The notes beneath the pieces are model-generated. The model made no database searches and had not been told where the DNA came from. It saw nothing but the letters and a program-made list of their open reading frames with translations. DNA of 64,000 nt from Amaranthus tricolor (Eukaryota; Streptophyta; Magnoliopsida; Caryophyllales; Amaranthaceae): positions 16,134,902-16,198,901 of the forward strand of contig NC_080049.1 in NCBI RefSeq assembly GCF_026212465.1. Direction: 5' to 3'. Numbering within the stretch: position 1 is the first letter of the stretch; the number at the start of each line of letters is the position of its first letter. The translations under genes were made by a program, and so were the position numbers. Of the stretch, positions 13,227 to 24,720 are shown one piece after another.

Positions 13227-14433
13227 GAAGTGATATATAAAAAGTGATAAGAAGATATGTATTAAATCATGTTATTGGTTTGGCACACTCAGGACATTGT
13301 TGGAAGATGAATATGAAATCTCCTTTTTCTTTTTCTTCAAAACTAGCTTTTAAATAAGCTCCATATATATCAATGTATGTTGAATGTTGAATCAAGTGTG
13401 TTCCAATTATAAGAAAGATAAATCATTTGCAATGTACAACCAACTCAAACAAGTAATTTACTTAATACTTTTCTAAAACGTACAACTTGCTATAAAGCAA
13501 TTAGTACTTTTTAAGTTAAATTATTAATATATTAGTCATTATACATTAATATAATTTCTTATTTCATGGCCATTTGACATTCTATTGCAGTTTTTGTATT
13601 TAAATATTGATTATAATTATAATTATAATTTTAAATAAACTTCTATTATTAAAGTATAGGCTCCTAATTTTTTATCAACACACATCTGCTGTATATTGAC
13701 CAGGGCCACATCAATTTTTCCAATCTCCAATACAAGCTGGAGTTATAAGTCCCGCTAAAAACTTTGTTTGTTTAAGGAGTGAAAGTTCGGAGTTTGATTT
13801 GAATACCATCTAAATTATAATCAAATCAAATTTAACTTTAATTTTTCAATCAAACTCCAAATATAATTTTATTATCAAAATTAAATTCAACAGAATATAA
13901 AACACGAATCAAAATAAAACTGATTTAACAGATCCACTATATAGCATCAAATTGACAATTTTGCACTAAACCAACCATATTGCACCAAAATATTAATTTT
14001 CATAAATTTAATTTCAAAATTTTTCTTATTCATACCAAAAACACCGCATCTAGGAAGTAGGATAAGGCTTAAAACAACTCCCTAAAATACATTAGTACTT
14101 CGAATAGTTACTGCTTTCAACACTTTTAAACCTAAAAAGTACATCAAAAAGTACATCGAAATGCAACTAGATTATCAAAGTTAAGTAAAAAAAATCACCT
14201 CAGTACGATCCAAATCAGCGGCACAAAAACATTAAACTCCAATCAACTTTACAACATTAATTCTTAAACCTTTTTGGGATGTTGTAATTTCTTTCAAGCA
14301 TTGAACATTAAAATATTATTTTCTTTGAATTTTTTATAAGCACTAAAATATAATTTTATTATTTCTATTACTAAGAGTAAAGTAAAAATAATATATTTTT
14401 GTGTTAAAAATAAAATAAAGTGTTAATTATAAC
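13227..14433. other. Non-coding AT-rich stretch
   Basis: I see no coding region or recognisable element. The DNA is AT-rich with simple 'aattataattataatt' runs near 13610-13630. The last five bases (14429-14433, 'ataac') are the left target-site duplication of the solo LTR that follows. Confidence 0.6.
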
Positions 14434-15001
14434 TGTGTTTGCTAAGAACCAGTCGAATTTGCTAAGGGGACTTTAATCGGGAAGTACCTTCAAATTAAGG
14501 GAAGTGAGATGATCTGACAACGGTAGATGGTATACCTGCAACCATAAAAAAAGACTAAGCCGGGGGCTTATATCCCCGAAAGCCTCTTCGATGCTTAAAT
14601 CATACCGAAAAAGTTAAAATGTATGTAGTAGTATGAAGTAGTATGTTAGCAAAATGTCTGTAAGAGAGTAAAATTGCGTATCCTTTCCATGTAGATGGAA
14701 GAAGTATTTATAGCAATTAATTGTAGGATTGTGGAGGTAGTTACATGGTTTATTGTTGTTCATGGTGGTCATGCTTGTGGAAGTAGGAGTAGTGAATAGC
14801 TATTTTAAGAAAGATGGGTAGTGATTGAAAGTAGTAATTTATAATTGTTGTATAAGGCTTGGTAGGATGGGCCTTAAGAAGAATTATGATGTATGGAAGA
14901 ATAAAATATATATGACTTGGATTTAGGCTTTGAATTATGTATTGACTTTGACTAGTAGTATTTTTGACATTTCACATAGACGAGATATTTTATCCCCAAC
15001 A
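14434..15001 (-). mobile_element. 568-bp solo LTR with perfect 5-bp TSD
   Basis: On the minus strand it runs TGTTGGGGATAAAAT... to ...CTTAGCAAACACA. It is flanked by perfect direct repeats 'ataac' at 14429-14433 and 15002-15006. A TATA box CTATAAATAC lies on the minus strand at about 14706-14715, near the middle of the element, as expected for a U3/R boundary; this sets the orientation. No internal region or partner LTR is present. The length and TATA position resemble Ty1/copia LTRs, but the family cannot be named. Confidence 0.85.
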
Positions 15002-15199
15002 ATAACTTTAAATATATGCTTGTTATAAATTGAAAATTTAGATATTTCATGTATATTAATGTTAAAAATGTTATTCAGATGTTTTAATTATAAATTTTCA
15101 AGACTTGTGATTATTACTCAAAAACGTTATTAAATTAAAGTCATAAAAGAAAAATATATAAATCTGGAAAATTTTCATTAACAGGTATTACTGATGGAT

Positions 15200-15452
15200 A
15201 CAATTTGCGAATTACAACTTTACAGTTTAGCACTTTTGCGAATTACAGCCTCAATGTTTATTTTTTGTGAATTACAGCCACCAACGTATCAAGGTTTGCA
15301 GGTTCAAGCCAAATCACAGAATTCCGACCATTTAGTGGTCGGGATTTTAGGTTTAGTGGTCGGAGTTTTTTGTTTTTGGCTTGTAGTTGTAAACTTTGAT
15401 ACTTTAGTGGTTGCAATTCGCAAAAAAAATAATGATGTAATTCGCAAATTGT
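15200..15452. mobile_element. Foldback MITE with 17-bp perfect TIRs
   Basis: The termini acaatttgcgaattaca (15200-15216) and its exact reverse complement (15436-15452) bound a 253-bp palindrome-like unit. Inner parts also pair: 'caacgtatcaaggtttgcag' with the complement of 'tgtaaactttgatactttag', and 'caagccaaa' with 'tttggcttg'. The centre holds CCGACC...GGTCGG around 'atttagt'. The overlapping open frames on both strands (15194-15569) are by-products of the symmetry. No transposase and no clear target duplication are seen. Confidence 0.85.
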
Positions 15453-15559
15453 TCTTTGTTTTATAATGTGTACTTTTGCTTTAGATTTCATGCAAGTTAA
15501 TTTATGAATTTCTATTACGTAAAAAATAGTACTTTGTGATGTTTTTATGAAGTTATTGT

Positions 15560-17606
15560 TGAGGAACAATTTTGAGTGAGCTTAGGAGCTTTAGGAGTGT
15601 ATTTTATATGAGCTCCACAGTAGTTAAAAGGTAGGAAATCATTTATGTTCATCCCCTCAAAACTATTTCATTAAATTCATAAAATGGTCATTAATGAAAT
15701 TTTAGGAAATAAAATATGTTCTAAAATATTAAAAGAGGTTAAATATATTCTTAGTGGATATAGTTGATAAAACCATAAGATTATGTTTCCTTCAAGTTTA
15801 GCCCTGAATATAAACTTTTAGTATTTTTTTACGTTTTTTTTTTACTTAGTGTTTGGCTATTTACTGATAAAATGTAACATGTTAAAATATGAAATAATTA
15901 CTAAATGAAGCTAATTCATGCTAATAGTTTAATAATAAAATGATAAGTTTTATTATTGGATAAGTTTATGAGACTCTTATATGGACAATAGGTTTGAAAT
16001 TTAATCATTGGATAAGTTTATATGATCATCTATGGACCTTTGTAAATTTTAATAGTTTAATAATAAAATGATAAATACAAAATCGATAAAATATGAAAAA
16101 TATACTAAATGGAGTATTCTGGACTTGAAATTTTTATGAGATACTCCTATATGTATTAGGATCATACAAGGATCCTTGGGCAAATTTTCGTGGACATTTG
16201 AGGACATTAATAATTTTATATTTATTTAATGCTAAAATGACTATATTAAATACCAAATTACCACGAATTTTATTGGCTAAATTCACTTGATATTCACTTA
16301 ATATAGTTACTATAATACCTTGGTAATTTTTGGATGATTTTTTTTGGAATTAAATATTTAATTAAGATTGATAATCGGTTTATCGGTACATTGGCCAAAC
16401 AATTTAGTTAGAATGCATACGCTTATTTTTCTTGAACTTTCTGGTCTAAAACTACATGAAGCTGTTGAACCTCTAATTTTTTATAATATTTTTATTCATC
16501 ATTATGAATTTTTAATTAAATTACACGTTTAATCAATGGAAATTCATTATTAAATATTACGAAAAGTTATTCTTAAGTTTGATAAGTTTATATGGCCTTG
16601 TAAGGAACTTATATAGCCCCTAGAACCATGTCATCATTTGGAAGAAAATTTAATTTATTGTGAATTTATAAATTATTGAATTAGTCCTAAAGAGAGTGTT
16701 ATTTGAACTTGTAACAATGAGAAATAAATAATATGGAGTCTTATTTGAACTTATGTGTACATAGATGAATGACTTTGATAGTAAGGAAATATCAAACCAT
16801 GTACCGGCGTGCAATCCAGTGTTCGTGTTTCATGGCACGTTGAAATGTGGAGTTAGACATGGGGTCTGAGAGAGTCCCATCCTTTATAAGCTCGAGCATA
16901 CAATTAGAGGAGTGACGAATCTCTTCACAATTAAAGTTTGGAATATGATCCTCCTCTAGCAAGACCCTTACATATATAAAAAAAAGTCATTATTATGTGT
17001 ATTGTGTAAATGTGATTTTGAGTCAAAGTAGATCTATTAAATGAACCTTATGGTTACCGGGTGTAGCTGACTGCAGAAAAGATATTTATTTCATTCATGT
17101 GATGAATGTGAAAATTCTTGAAAGTATTCCAGAACCGAGAATGAGAAACGAGAATCGAGAAACTTAAAATCAAGCCTCAAAATGTACTTTTGCGTATCTT
17201 GTAAATATATTATGATTATCATAGTATTATATTGTTGAGGAGTTTGTACTTGACATTAGGCCCTGACTTCAATTCAAACGGTTGTCATCCGTATTATGTA
17301 TAGCAGTATTATGCAGAAAGGTTTTACTTTAGGTTTCGATCTAGGCCACATCATTTACTATTTATTGAGAACTTAGCTTCTTGTTATACCGTTATGGATG
17401 ACTTGTTGATGATGTATCTTTTTCTTATTTTGAGCAAACTGTAGTTCTTATCAGATATAATATTTTAATATTATTTTAAACATTTTCAGTTTGTATATAT
17501 GATTTAAAGTTTTTAACAATTTGACATTTTGACACTCCCACAATATTTCTGTATTAGATATATTATTAAATGTTAATTATTTATTGAGAATGGCGCTCCT
17601 GCTACA
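15560..17606 (+). repeat. Probable long LTR tract related to the LTR at 40768-51348
   Basis: AT-rich DNA with phrases shared in diverged form with 42600-43000, such as 'ggacttgaaatttttatgag' against 'gggcatgaaaattttatgag', and 'ttttcgtggacatttgagga' against 'tttcgttgacatttaatgac'. It ends '...ctgctaca', two bases before a PBS-like site. The 5' limit is not visible. No coding seen. Confidence 0.5.
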
Positions 17607-17608
17607 CT

Positions 17609-17620
17609 TGGTATCATAGC
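17609..17620 (+). promoter_or_regulatory. Primer-binding-site-like sequence
   Basis: TGGTATCATAGC differs at one base from TGGTATCAGAGC, the initiator-Met tRNA primer site of plant LTR retrotransposons. It lies two bases after a CA-ending tract, which supports reading 15560-17606 as an LTR. About 215 bp on, ATG at 17835 opens a short frame MTRDDNISSTQEHRIREFE ending in TAA, possibly a truncated gag start. Nothing recognisable follows up to 18284. Confidence 0.55.
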
Positions 17621-18284
17621 TAAATTTACTCAAACCCCGAAACTTTGGTTCCATATAAAAGGATGTTCTCGATAGGCGACATTTTTCAAAAATAAAATAA
17701 AAATAAAATATCAAATGATTTTTCAAATAACTCTTTCCAAATTTTTTTTCCTTTGTGCTTGTGTGACTATGTATAAAATACCTATTATAATTATGTTAAT
17801 ATGATTTCCATCACATGTTTAAATTTCATTTGAGATGACGAGAGACGATAATATTTCCTCCACTCAAGAGCATAGGATTCGAGAATTTGAGTAACAGTTG
17901 ACGAGAAAAAGAGTTTGAAGGTGAAGTTATTTTGGATCATTTTCTTGTACGAAATTCTTCCGCACATATTCTTTTTGATTCCAAAGTAATCAAACTTTTA
18001 TCTCTACTTCTTTTCTTTAGAAATCCGCTACCTCTCTTGAATCTCAAAAATTCAATCTTCAAATTCTATTATCTGACATATTAACTTATAAATAAATATA
18101 AAAATGGTATAAAAATAAGAAAAGAAAACTAACTATTGCGCGTTAATATCTTTCTCCTTTATATCTTTCTCCTTTATATCTGTTCTTCTCATTCAACTTT
18201 ATTGCACTATTCTACTTTCTTTGTTTTTTCATTTCCTAAGATTTTTGCGCACATAACCTGCATTTTCTTGTTGAGTTTTTCAAT

Positions 18285-18510
18285 CACTACTACATAATTG
18301 GTTTTAGGTAACACTCAAAAAGTGTAACCTAAAGTGCTTAAAGTGTTACTATAGACCCAAGGTAACATTTTTTTGGTGCTACATCTGGCGGTGCTACCTA
18401 TTCTCTTAGGTAACACTTCTACATGCCTATGGTAACACTTTTACAAGTGTTATTTTAAATAACATTAGGTAACACTTTTTTTTACATATGTATCATTTTT
18501 ATAGTGTTAC
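18285..18510. mobile_element. CACTA-type terminus with subterminal repeats
   Basis: It starts CACTACTACATAATTGG and continues with repeated 'taggtaacactt' or its complement 'aagtgttacc' (at least eight copies to 18510). CACTA ends followed by short repeated subterminal motifs are typical of CACTA (En/Spm) elements, where transposase subunits bind. The block resumes at 23376-23580 after the LINE. No matching right terminus (TAGTG) was found, so this is a truncated non-autonomous copy. Confidence 0.75.
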
Positions 18511-18711
18511 TTATTATTCTTTTTGGAAGTTAAAAGAGGAATATATTAACTCCAAAAGAAACCTTTTACAACCTAGGCTATAAAAGGAAAACGCTTTCTA
18601 AAACACAAAAGGGAAGCAACACAAAGCAAACATCAAACAAGACAAGCACAACCAAACTACACCCTAACTACACAATGAGCCAATTCTTACACTTATCATC
18701 AAGTCTAGAAG

Positions 18712-19447
18712 CTATATGAAAAATAACCCAAGAAGCAACATAGACAGCAGGGGAGCCCTTTTCTCCGAACACCCGCAAATTCCTTTGGAGCCATGTTTGA
18801 TACATGGTTTAAGTCCAAAGCATAATAGTGACTGAGGCTCTAGATTGCTTTTGCTTCCATTTTTTCCGCACAAGCTGCACGCCACTATCAAAGGAGCTAG
18901 GCTAATCAAACTAAAAAATGCACTAGACATGGGAATGAATCTCCTGAATATAAGGACACTGATTGAACAAGTGCTCCCCATCTTCATCCTTACACTGGCA
19001 AAGAACACAATTAGGATCGCAAGAAAGACCCATTGGATAAGTCTCTCTTTCGTGGGGAGTTTATTCTGAAGAATTCGCCACAAACAAATAAGACTTCTAG
19101 GAGAGGCCTTATTATTGCACCATAAAGACCTCTAAGAAGGCTTAAAACTAGTAGCCAGCCTATCCATATAAGCTCTCTTGATATTGAACTGCCCATTCTT
19201 CATACTTATCTAGATCATTCCAACTAGACAACTGATCCCTACTAGCAATAATAGGACTAAACATTCAGGAAGCTGAACTAGGAACCCTAAAGTGCATGAT
19301 ATCCACTTCCTTGAGATAGTAATCAGGAATCCACTTGATCCATAATCGGTCTTTTTTGTACGCTAAGGCCCACAAACTCTTCAATAAAAGGACTTCATTC
19401 CATAAATGAAGATTAAAGCTGTTAAAACCACCATAAGCTCTAGGCAT
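18712..19447 (-). pseudogene. LINE ORF2 C-terminal part with zf-RVT domain
   Basis: GGFNSFNLHLWNEVLLLKSLW..KKDRLWIKWI (19265-19440) is the conserved region downstream of RT in plant LINEs. RILQNKLPTKERLIQW (about 19035-19078), followed in a shifted frame by Cys-rich sequence, is the zf-RVT domain (usual form LPTRDRL..WG...CxxC....ESxxHLF). A frameshift right after ERLIQW means the Cys residues lie in another frame. A role in binding RNA or DNA during target-primed reverse transcription is inferred from the family. Confidence 0.75.
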
Positions 19448-19559
19448 ACAAACCTATTTCCAAGCCATTCTAGGTTTTAGACCATTTAAGATCAATACGC
19501 CAAATGAACTTATTACAAACTTGCTCAACCATATCAATGATCCGCTTAGGCAAAAGAAC

Positions 19560-20985
19560 AACTTGAGCCTAGTAAGACTGCATACCCTGAATGACACTAT
19601 TAACAAGTTGCGATCTACCAGCCATAGAAAACTTCTTACTAGTGCAATGAAGTTTCCTATCTGTAATCTTATCCATAATAGGCTTACAATCATGAACAAG
19701 CCTTTTAGAAGCAAGAGGAAAGCCCAGATATTTGAAAGGTAGCTCACCATCAGGACACCAATAGCCTTCAAGATACCCAGCTCGTCCTCCACCTTTAACA
19801 CCAGCAAGATAAATGGCACTCTTGCTATTATTAATGTGAAGGGCAAAATCACCAGCAAAGCCACCAAGAACAAGCCTGAGAGCCTTCAAAGACTTAGCAT
19901 CAGGCTTAGTGAACACCAACAAATCATCAGCAAACAATAACTCCATGACTCTAGATTTCTTACATTTAGGATGAAACATGATGTCATATGACCCTTCATC
20001 TGATGAAGAACTCGAGAAAAATACCCCGTCGCAATAGCAAACAAGAAAGGCGACATTGGGTCTCCTTGTCTGAGACCCTTCCTACCTTTGAAAGGCTTAG
20101 AAGAAGCCCCATTAATAAGGATATAATATGAAACCGAAGAAACACAAGTCATAATCTAGGCAATAAACTTCTGAAGAAAACCAAGCTTCTGCAAGACTCT
20201 CTTCAAGAAAGGCCATTCAACAGAATCATAGGCCTTAGTCATATCCACCTTCACATACACCTAGGACTAACATGAGCCCAATAATAGCCTTTTATGAGAT
20301 CAGTAGCCAATAGAACATTATCACTAATAAGGCGCCTAGGGATAAAACCAGATTGAGCCTTACCTACAATATCACAGACAACTCTTTGAAGCCTAAGATT
20401 GAGAATTTTTGCAATAATCTTATATACTACAGAGCAACAAGAAATATCTTTGAAATCCTTCACAAAAGAAGCATTAGAAACCTTACGGATCAAAGTAATA
20501 GTAGTAGTGTTAATAGGAGAGAAGAAAACATCATTCCCAAAGAAATCAGAGACAACATCAAAAATATCATACTTGACAATATGCCAAACTTTCTCAAAAA
20601 AGAAAGAATTAAACCCATCAAGCCTTGTACTCTTACTATCATCGATACCTCTAAGAGCATGCTCCACATCTTCCATAGAAACAGTCTGAATTAAATCAAG
20701 AGTCTAAGGGTGAGAAATTTGATGACCATTCCTCATAGCCTGGATGTTTATGCCTGTAAGGGAATCAACACTACAGCCCAACAGCTTAGAATAAAAATCA
20801 GTAACAAGTTTCTTAATCTGCCTCTCCTCTTCCACAACAACACCTCTATCATCTTTCAGAAAATCAATCCTGTACCTGCTAGTCCTATCCTTCACAACAC
20901 TATGAAAAGAAAGAATATTCAAATCACCCTCTTTCAGCCAATGAATATTAGCCTTTTGCCGAAGAGCAGAAATCTCCATACTTTG
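19560..20985 (-). pseudogene. LINE reverse transcriptase domain, frameshifted
   Basis: The frame at 20251-20676 has the N-terminal RT region (DVEHALRGIDDSKSTRLDGF, FFEKVWHIVKYDI, NAGF-like QSGFIPRRLISDNVLLA). KGRKGLRQGDPMSPFLFAI follows at 20030-20090, then LLFADDLLVFTKPDAKSL (about 19895-19945), whose FADD is the catalytic box. LPFKYLGFPLASKRL and KITDRKLHCTSKKFSMAGR are the thumb. The pieces lie in different frames with gaps near 20152-20251. The linker MEISALRQKANIHWLKEGD (20920-20979) joins it to the endonuclease. Confidence 0.88.
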
Positions 20986-22005
20986 TCACTTCCTAAGCTG
21001 CTCAGAAGCAATTCTTTCCTTATAATGGAGACCCCTATCAAAAGGGTTACCCTGCAGATCAGTTTGTGCCCCATCTAGCACCTGCTGCCACTTAGAAACA
21101 TTATCATGAATACTCCTGAAATGATGGACATGAAGGTGTTTGAACGCCTGTTTGACACATTTTAGCTTGTGACACACTCTAGCCATTGGGTTCCTAGAGT
21201 ACTTAGAAATCCAAGTTGCTTCAACAATACTCTCAAACTCCTTATGATCCACAAGATAATTGAGGAACTGAAAAGGCCTACCCCTACCTCTTTCTCGTAT
21301 AGAAAAGGTACATAGGAGGGGAGAATGATTAGACAAGGATTGATTCAAATACTGAATCTGAGAAGAAAAATCCCCCTCCGTCCACAAATCATTAACAAAA
21401 GAATGATCAATACACGAAGCAATCCTATCATGTCCCTGACCTTTATTGTGCCATGAGAAACAATGAACCACAGAGGGGGGACTAATGAGACTTGCATCCT
21501 CAATACACTGAGCAAAATCTCTCATCTCATACTCAGATACCAATCTACCATTCGATCTATGAGTAACATCAAACACTGCATTAAAATCCCCCATAATACA
21601 CCACGGATCCGTCATACCAGCACTAATATCCACCAAAGCATGCCATAAACTCTTCCTATCCGCCAGCTGATTCAGGCCATAAACAATAGTGAACCATAAA
21701 CAAACATTAGTACTCCTTATTGTAACCCTACTATAGATCAACTACAAATGGACAATAGCAACCTGCACCTTCACCAAATCTGGTATCCAACCAACAAGAA
21801 TACGCACTTTGTTAAGTAATTGGCCATTGTGAGTCCAATTCCAAGATCTATCAATGTTACCAGCAAGTTTATTAATATGGCTAGTCTTTACACGAGTCTC
21901 CAAGAGACCCACCAAACCAACATCATGCTCTTTCAACCATCTGCAAACAACCTTGGCTCTAGGTGAAGCACTAACCCTTCTCACATTCCATGTAGCACAA
22001 TTCAT
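20986..22005 (-). pseudogene. LINE endonuclease (APE type), start of ORF2
   Basis: ORF2 begins with ATG at 22003-22005: MNCATWNVRRVSASPRAKVV, then VGLVGLLETRVKTSHI, the apurinic/apyrimidinic-type endonuclease start with N and E metal ligands. WCIMGDFNAVFDVTHRSNG (about 21590), FSWHNKGQGHDRIASCIDHSFV (about 21400-21460) and SNHSPLL (about 21320) supply the D-N, SRID-like and SDH-like catalytic motifs; the last is altered to SNHSP. A stop near 21742 splits the domain. The enzyme would nick target DNA for LINE insertion. Confidence 0.85.
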
Positions 22006-23309
22006 TCACCACCAATGGGATTTGGAGTTATCCCAGCACCATCAAGAGAATCTACATTAGAGTCACTTTCCAAAACAGTAACCACTTTGGTACCTACAGC
22101 AACCTGGTGACCTGAAGGCTTAATGGTCTGCTTTTGTTTCCTCCTTGTAACATGAAACCATTCCCCCTCTTCAAGAACTATATCAGGCTCCCCCTGACCA
22201 GATGAGGCAGTAGGAGTAGCACTCCTATCATTCTGCACATGAAGAACAGGAACAATAGGAGCGTGCTGCACTTGCTTAGATTTATGCAAACCCCTCCTCC
22301 CTAGCTGAGAGGAATCACTAGCACCATAAACATGTACCAGAACTTTGACATTTTTGACAAAAGAACGATATCCACTCAATAAAGAAGTCCTGCTCATATA
22401 CCTTCCCATCCTCATCCTCCACCATTAGAACCATAGGTAAGGGCTTAGATACATCTACCTCCACCAAGATTGGAACATAGTTAACCCTACTTTGTTTAGA
22501 GGTACAATCATCCGCAGCTATGGGAATACCAAGAAGGCTATCAATACTACTCAACGACTCAACACCCCAAAACTTGGTAGGTAAATGCAAAAGAAGAACC
22601 CAAACAGGCACAACTCGCGAAATATCCCTCCTAAAATCAAAAGACTCATCCCACTTCCTCACCAAAACCGGCCTCCTGCCTAACATGAAATTACCATCCT
22701 TAATGATCTCTAAAACATCATGTTCAGAGCAGCATTTAAGCAGAAAATACCCATCATCATGTAAAGTGAACGATAGATTCTCAAGATTAGGCCATTTAAT
22801 CTTCAAAAATTTAGTAAAGACTATTAAACTATGTTTAAAATCCACAACAAACATAGCCACTGTAAAAATTCCATTGCATTTTCAATTTAGAAACCTCATC
22901 TCTATCAACTATGGCACGAGATATACCATGAGAAATCGAAGGAGCCACAAAATTGAGGTTCATACCTTCAGCAGGAGGATTCCAATGAACAATATCTAAT
23001 AGAACAGTACCCGTTCGCTGTTGCACCTCCACAACCTGCCGAGAATTAGCAATATTGTCCAGTCTTACCTCAAATCCACTCAATTGTTTCTCATGTGTTG
23101 TTTTCCTACTCAAAGATTCAACAAAAGACTTTAATCGAAGAATCTCTTACTGTATTTCAGTCATCCCAACCGAACTCGAAGAACCCCGCACTTCAACACT
23201 GGGCATCGAATTTCCCTCAGATTTAGGCCCCAAACTACTAGAAGAAGTAGCCACAACAACCTTCTTGCCTTTGCTAGAAGAATTTTGAGGATTTCCTTGG
23301 TCTTCCCAT
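22002..23309 (-). pseudogene. LINE ORF1 with DUF4283 and degraded zinc knuckle
   Basis: The start is set at ATG 23307-23309, MGRPRKSSK, a basic AT-hook-like start common in plant LINE ORF1 proteins. Frame changes lead to GKKVVVATSSSSLGPKSEG, then KTTHEKQLSGFEVRLDNIAN. The DUF4283 part is at 22430-22860 (KWPNLENLSFTLHDDGYFLLKC, GRRPVLVRKWDESFDF, VPVWVLLLHLPTKFW, DCTSKQSRVNYVPILVEVDV). A CCHC-like FFCQKCQ (about 22340) runs out of frame before GHxxxxC. It overlaps the ORF2 start by 4 bp. It is expected to be an RNA-binding chaperone. Confidence 0.8.
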
Positions 23310-23375
23310 GAATACACCCGCAATTGAGATGAGAACTCATCAGGAAAAAAAAAAAAAGGGCCAAAGAAGGTATTA

Positions 23376-23620
23376 GTTATTATTTCTTATGCAACACTTT
23401 TTTATAATTAGGTATTACTTTTTCATCTTATCAATTAAGCTATTGTAACACTTTTCAATAATGCATCACTTTGCACTACTTTATGTAACACTTTGTTGAA
23501 GATTATGTAACAATTTTTTCATATTAGGTAACACTTTTTCAGTTAATTAATTAAGCTAATATAACACTTTATGATTATATATTGCTTTTAATAATAATAA
23601 TAATGATAATAATAATCATA
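23376..23620. repeat. Continuation of CACTA subterminal repeats plus (AAT)n
   Basis: 'taggtaacactttt', 'tgtaacactttg' and similar units recur to about 23572, matching 18300-18510 across the LINE. A short (AAT/ATA)n run follows at 23588-23615. From 23620 to 23765 I see nothing recognisable. Confidence 0.65.
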
Positions 23621-23765
23621 ATGCCAAAATAAATCGAAATCATTCACTAACTGTAGAAACATAATCTACATCATCCATACATACATTGTATATTGTGTAT
23701 ATCTATATATGTTCGTAAGAAACTTGATTATACAACTAAAATATACAAAACATATCTATATTTAG

Positions 23766-24168
23766 AGTTAATTACTCTCTCAATATTATCTCATGAAAGG
23801 AAGAACAAGAATGGGAGTATTCTTAAGGGAAAAATAAGAAATGATATGGAGATGGGATGGAATGCCCCTTGGCATGCAACCTCTATTTATAGAGCTATCC
23901 ATGAAACAATACCTCCTTTTGAAACAAAAGTGTTTCACCAAACAAAGCTTTTTCACCAAGCAAAGCTTATGAAACAAAGTAATGTTTCACCAAGCAAAGC
24001 TTATGAAACAAAGTAATATTTCACCAAGCAAAGCTTATGAAACAAAGTAATGATTCATCAAATTTGAGGCATTTAATTTGGACTTATAATATATTTATTT
24101 AAGTCCCACCACTATATTAAGTATGTAATATATACAAATTTAGGTTTATATACTCTAAATGTTTAACA
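23766..24168 (-). repeat. 3' LTR of copia element 1
   Basis: About 403 bp, aligned end to end with 27960-28365 with roughly a dozen differences by eye, so the insertion is fairly young compared with its neighbours. On the minus strand it begins TGTTAAACATTTAGAG. A TATA box CTATAAATAG lies on the minus strand at about 23881-23890. Three tandem units of about 34 bp ('caccaagcaaagcttatgaa...') occupy 23947-24052. The low-coordinate boundary lacks a clear TG/CA end or target duplication, so it may be slightly truncated. Confidence 0.85.
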
Positions 24169-24180
24169 ATCCTCCCCCAT
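24169..24180 (-). promoter_or_regulatory. Polypurine tract of copia element 1
   Basis: On the minus strand the sequence ATGGGGGAGGAT directly precedes the 3' LTR start TGTTAAAC. This is where second-strand synthesis is primed in LTR retrotransposons and confirms the LTR boundary. Confidence 0.8.
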
Positions 24181-24720
24181 TTAGAGTATAACAAACCACC
24201 TCCTTCCTTTACACATTAAGTATATAGTTCCGTTTCATGCATCAACGCTAATGTCTCTACGGATTGAATTAACGCCTAGTATAAAACACTTCACAAGCGA
24301 TCGAACTAGAATGATGTACCTACGAATTGAATCAACTAGCCCATCCAACCACTTGCAGGTTAAATACACACAAAACAATAACACATTGTCATTTACCTTG
24401 AAACATTATATAGGGCCGTGTCCATATCTATTCATAAGTTTATCATAGTCGAATATGCCAATCTTGACTACTTGAAGCGGCCAAAACTTCAAACTTATAT
24501 AGGTAGGTTCTCACTACGTAAAACATATCCCCGTGATAGGATACCACCAAGAGCTCTTCAACCCTTGACCTTGAGAACTTGAGCGACTACCTTGTCATCA
24601 CGGTCTAAAGCAACTATGGATCATTCATCCTTGTTGCTTTCAAAGACTTTAAAGGACTTTACCACATTGAATTTAAGACACAATGCTACTTTTGTGTAAA
24701 TTGGGACTTTCCTTTAAACT
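24181..24720 (-). other. 3' untranslated region of copia element 1
   Basis: Non-coding stretch between the RNase H stop codon (24721) and the polypurine tract. It is colinear with 37723-38186 in copia element 2 ('gattgaattaacgcctag', 'acatatccccgtga'), so it is part of the element. Confidence 0.7.

Larger units (their letters stand above)
18522..23375 (-). mobile_element. L1-type LINE retrotransposon, 5' to 3' on minus strand
   Basis: A 4.85-kb element with ORF1 (DUF4283), endonuclease, reverse transcriptase and zf-RVT domains in the usual order. Imperfect target duplications 'ttattattctt' (18511-18521) and 'ttattatttctt' (23376-23387) flank it, and both sides are the same 'ggtaacac' repeat DNA. 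The 3' end on the minus strand runs into a short A-rich tail. Every ORF carries stops or frameshifts. Confidence 0.85.

Noticed and set aside
15194..15569. Two overlapping open frames, plus and minus, of about 90-100 codons
   Set aside because: Both lie over the foldback MITE and look alike only because of its symmetry.
20353..20694. Plus-strand frames antisense to the LINE ORF2
   Set aside because: Shadow frames; the minus strand carries recognisable RT motifs.
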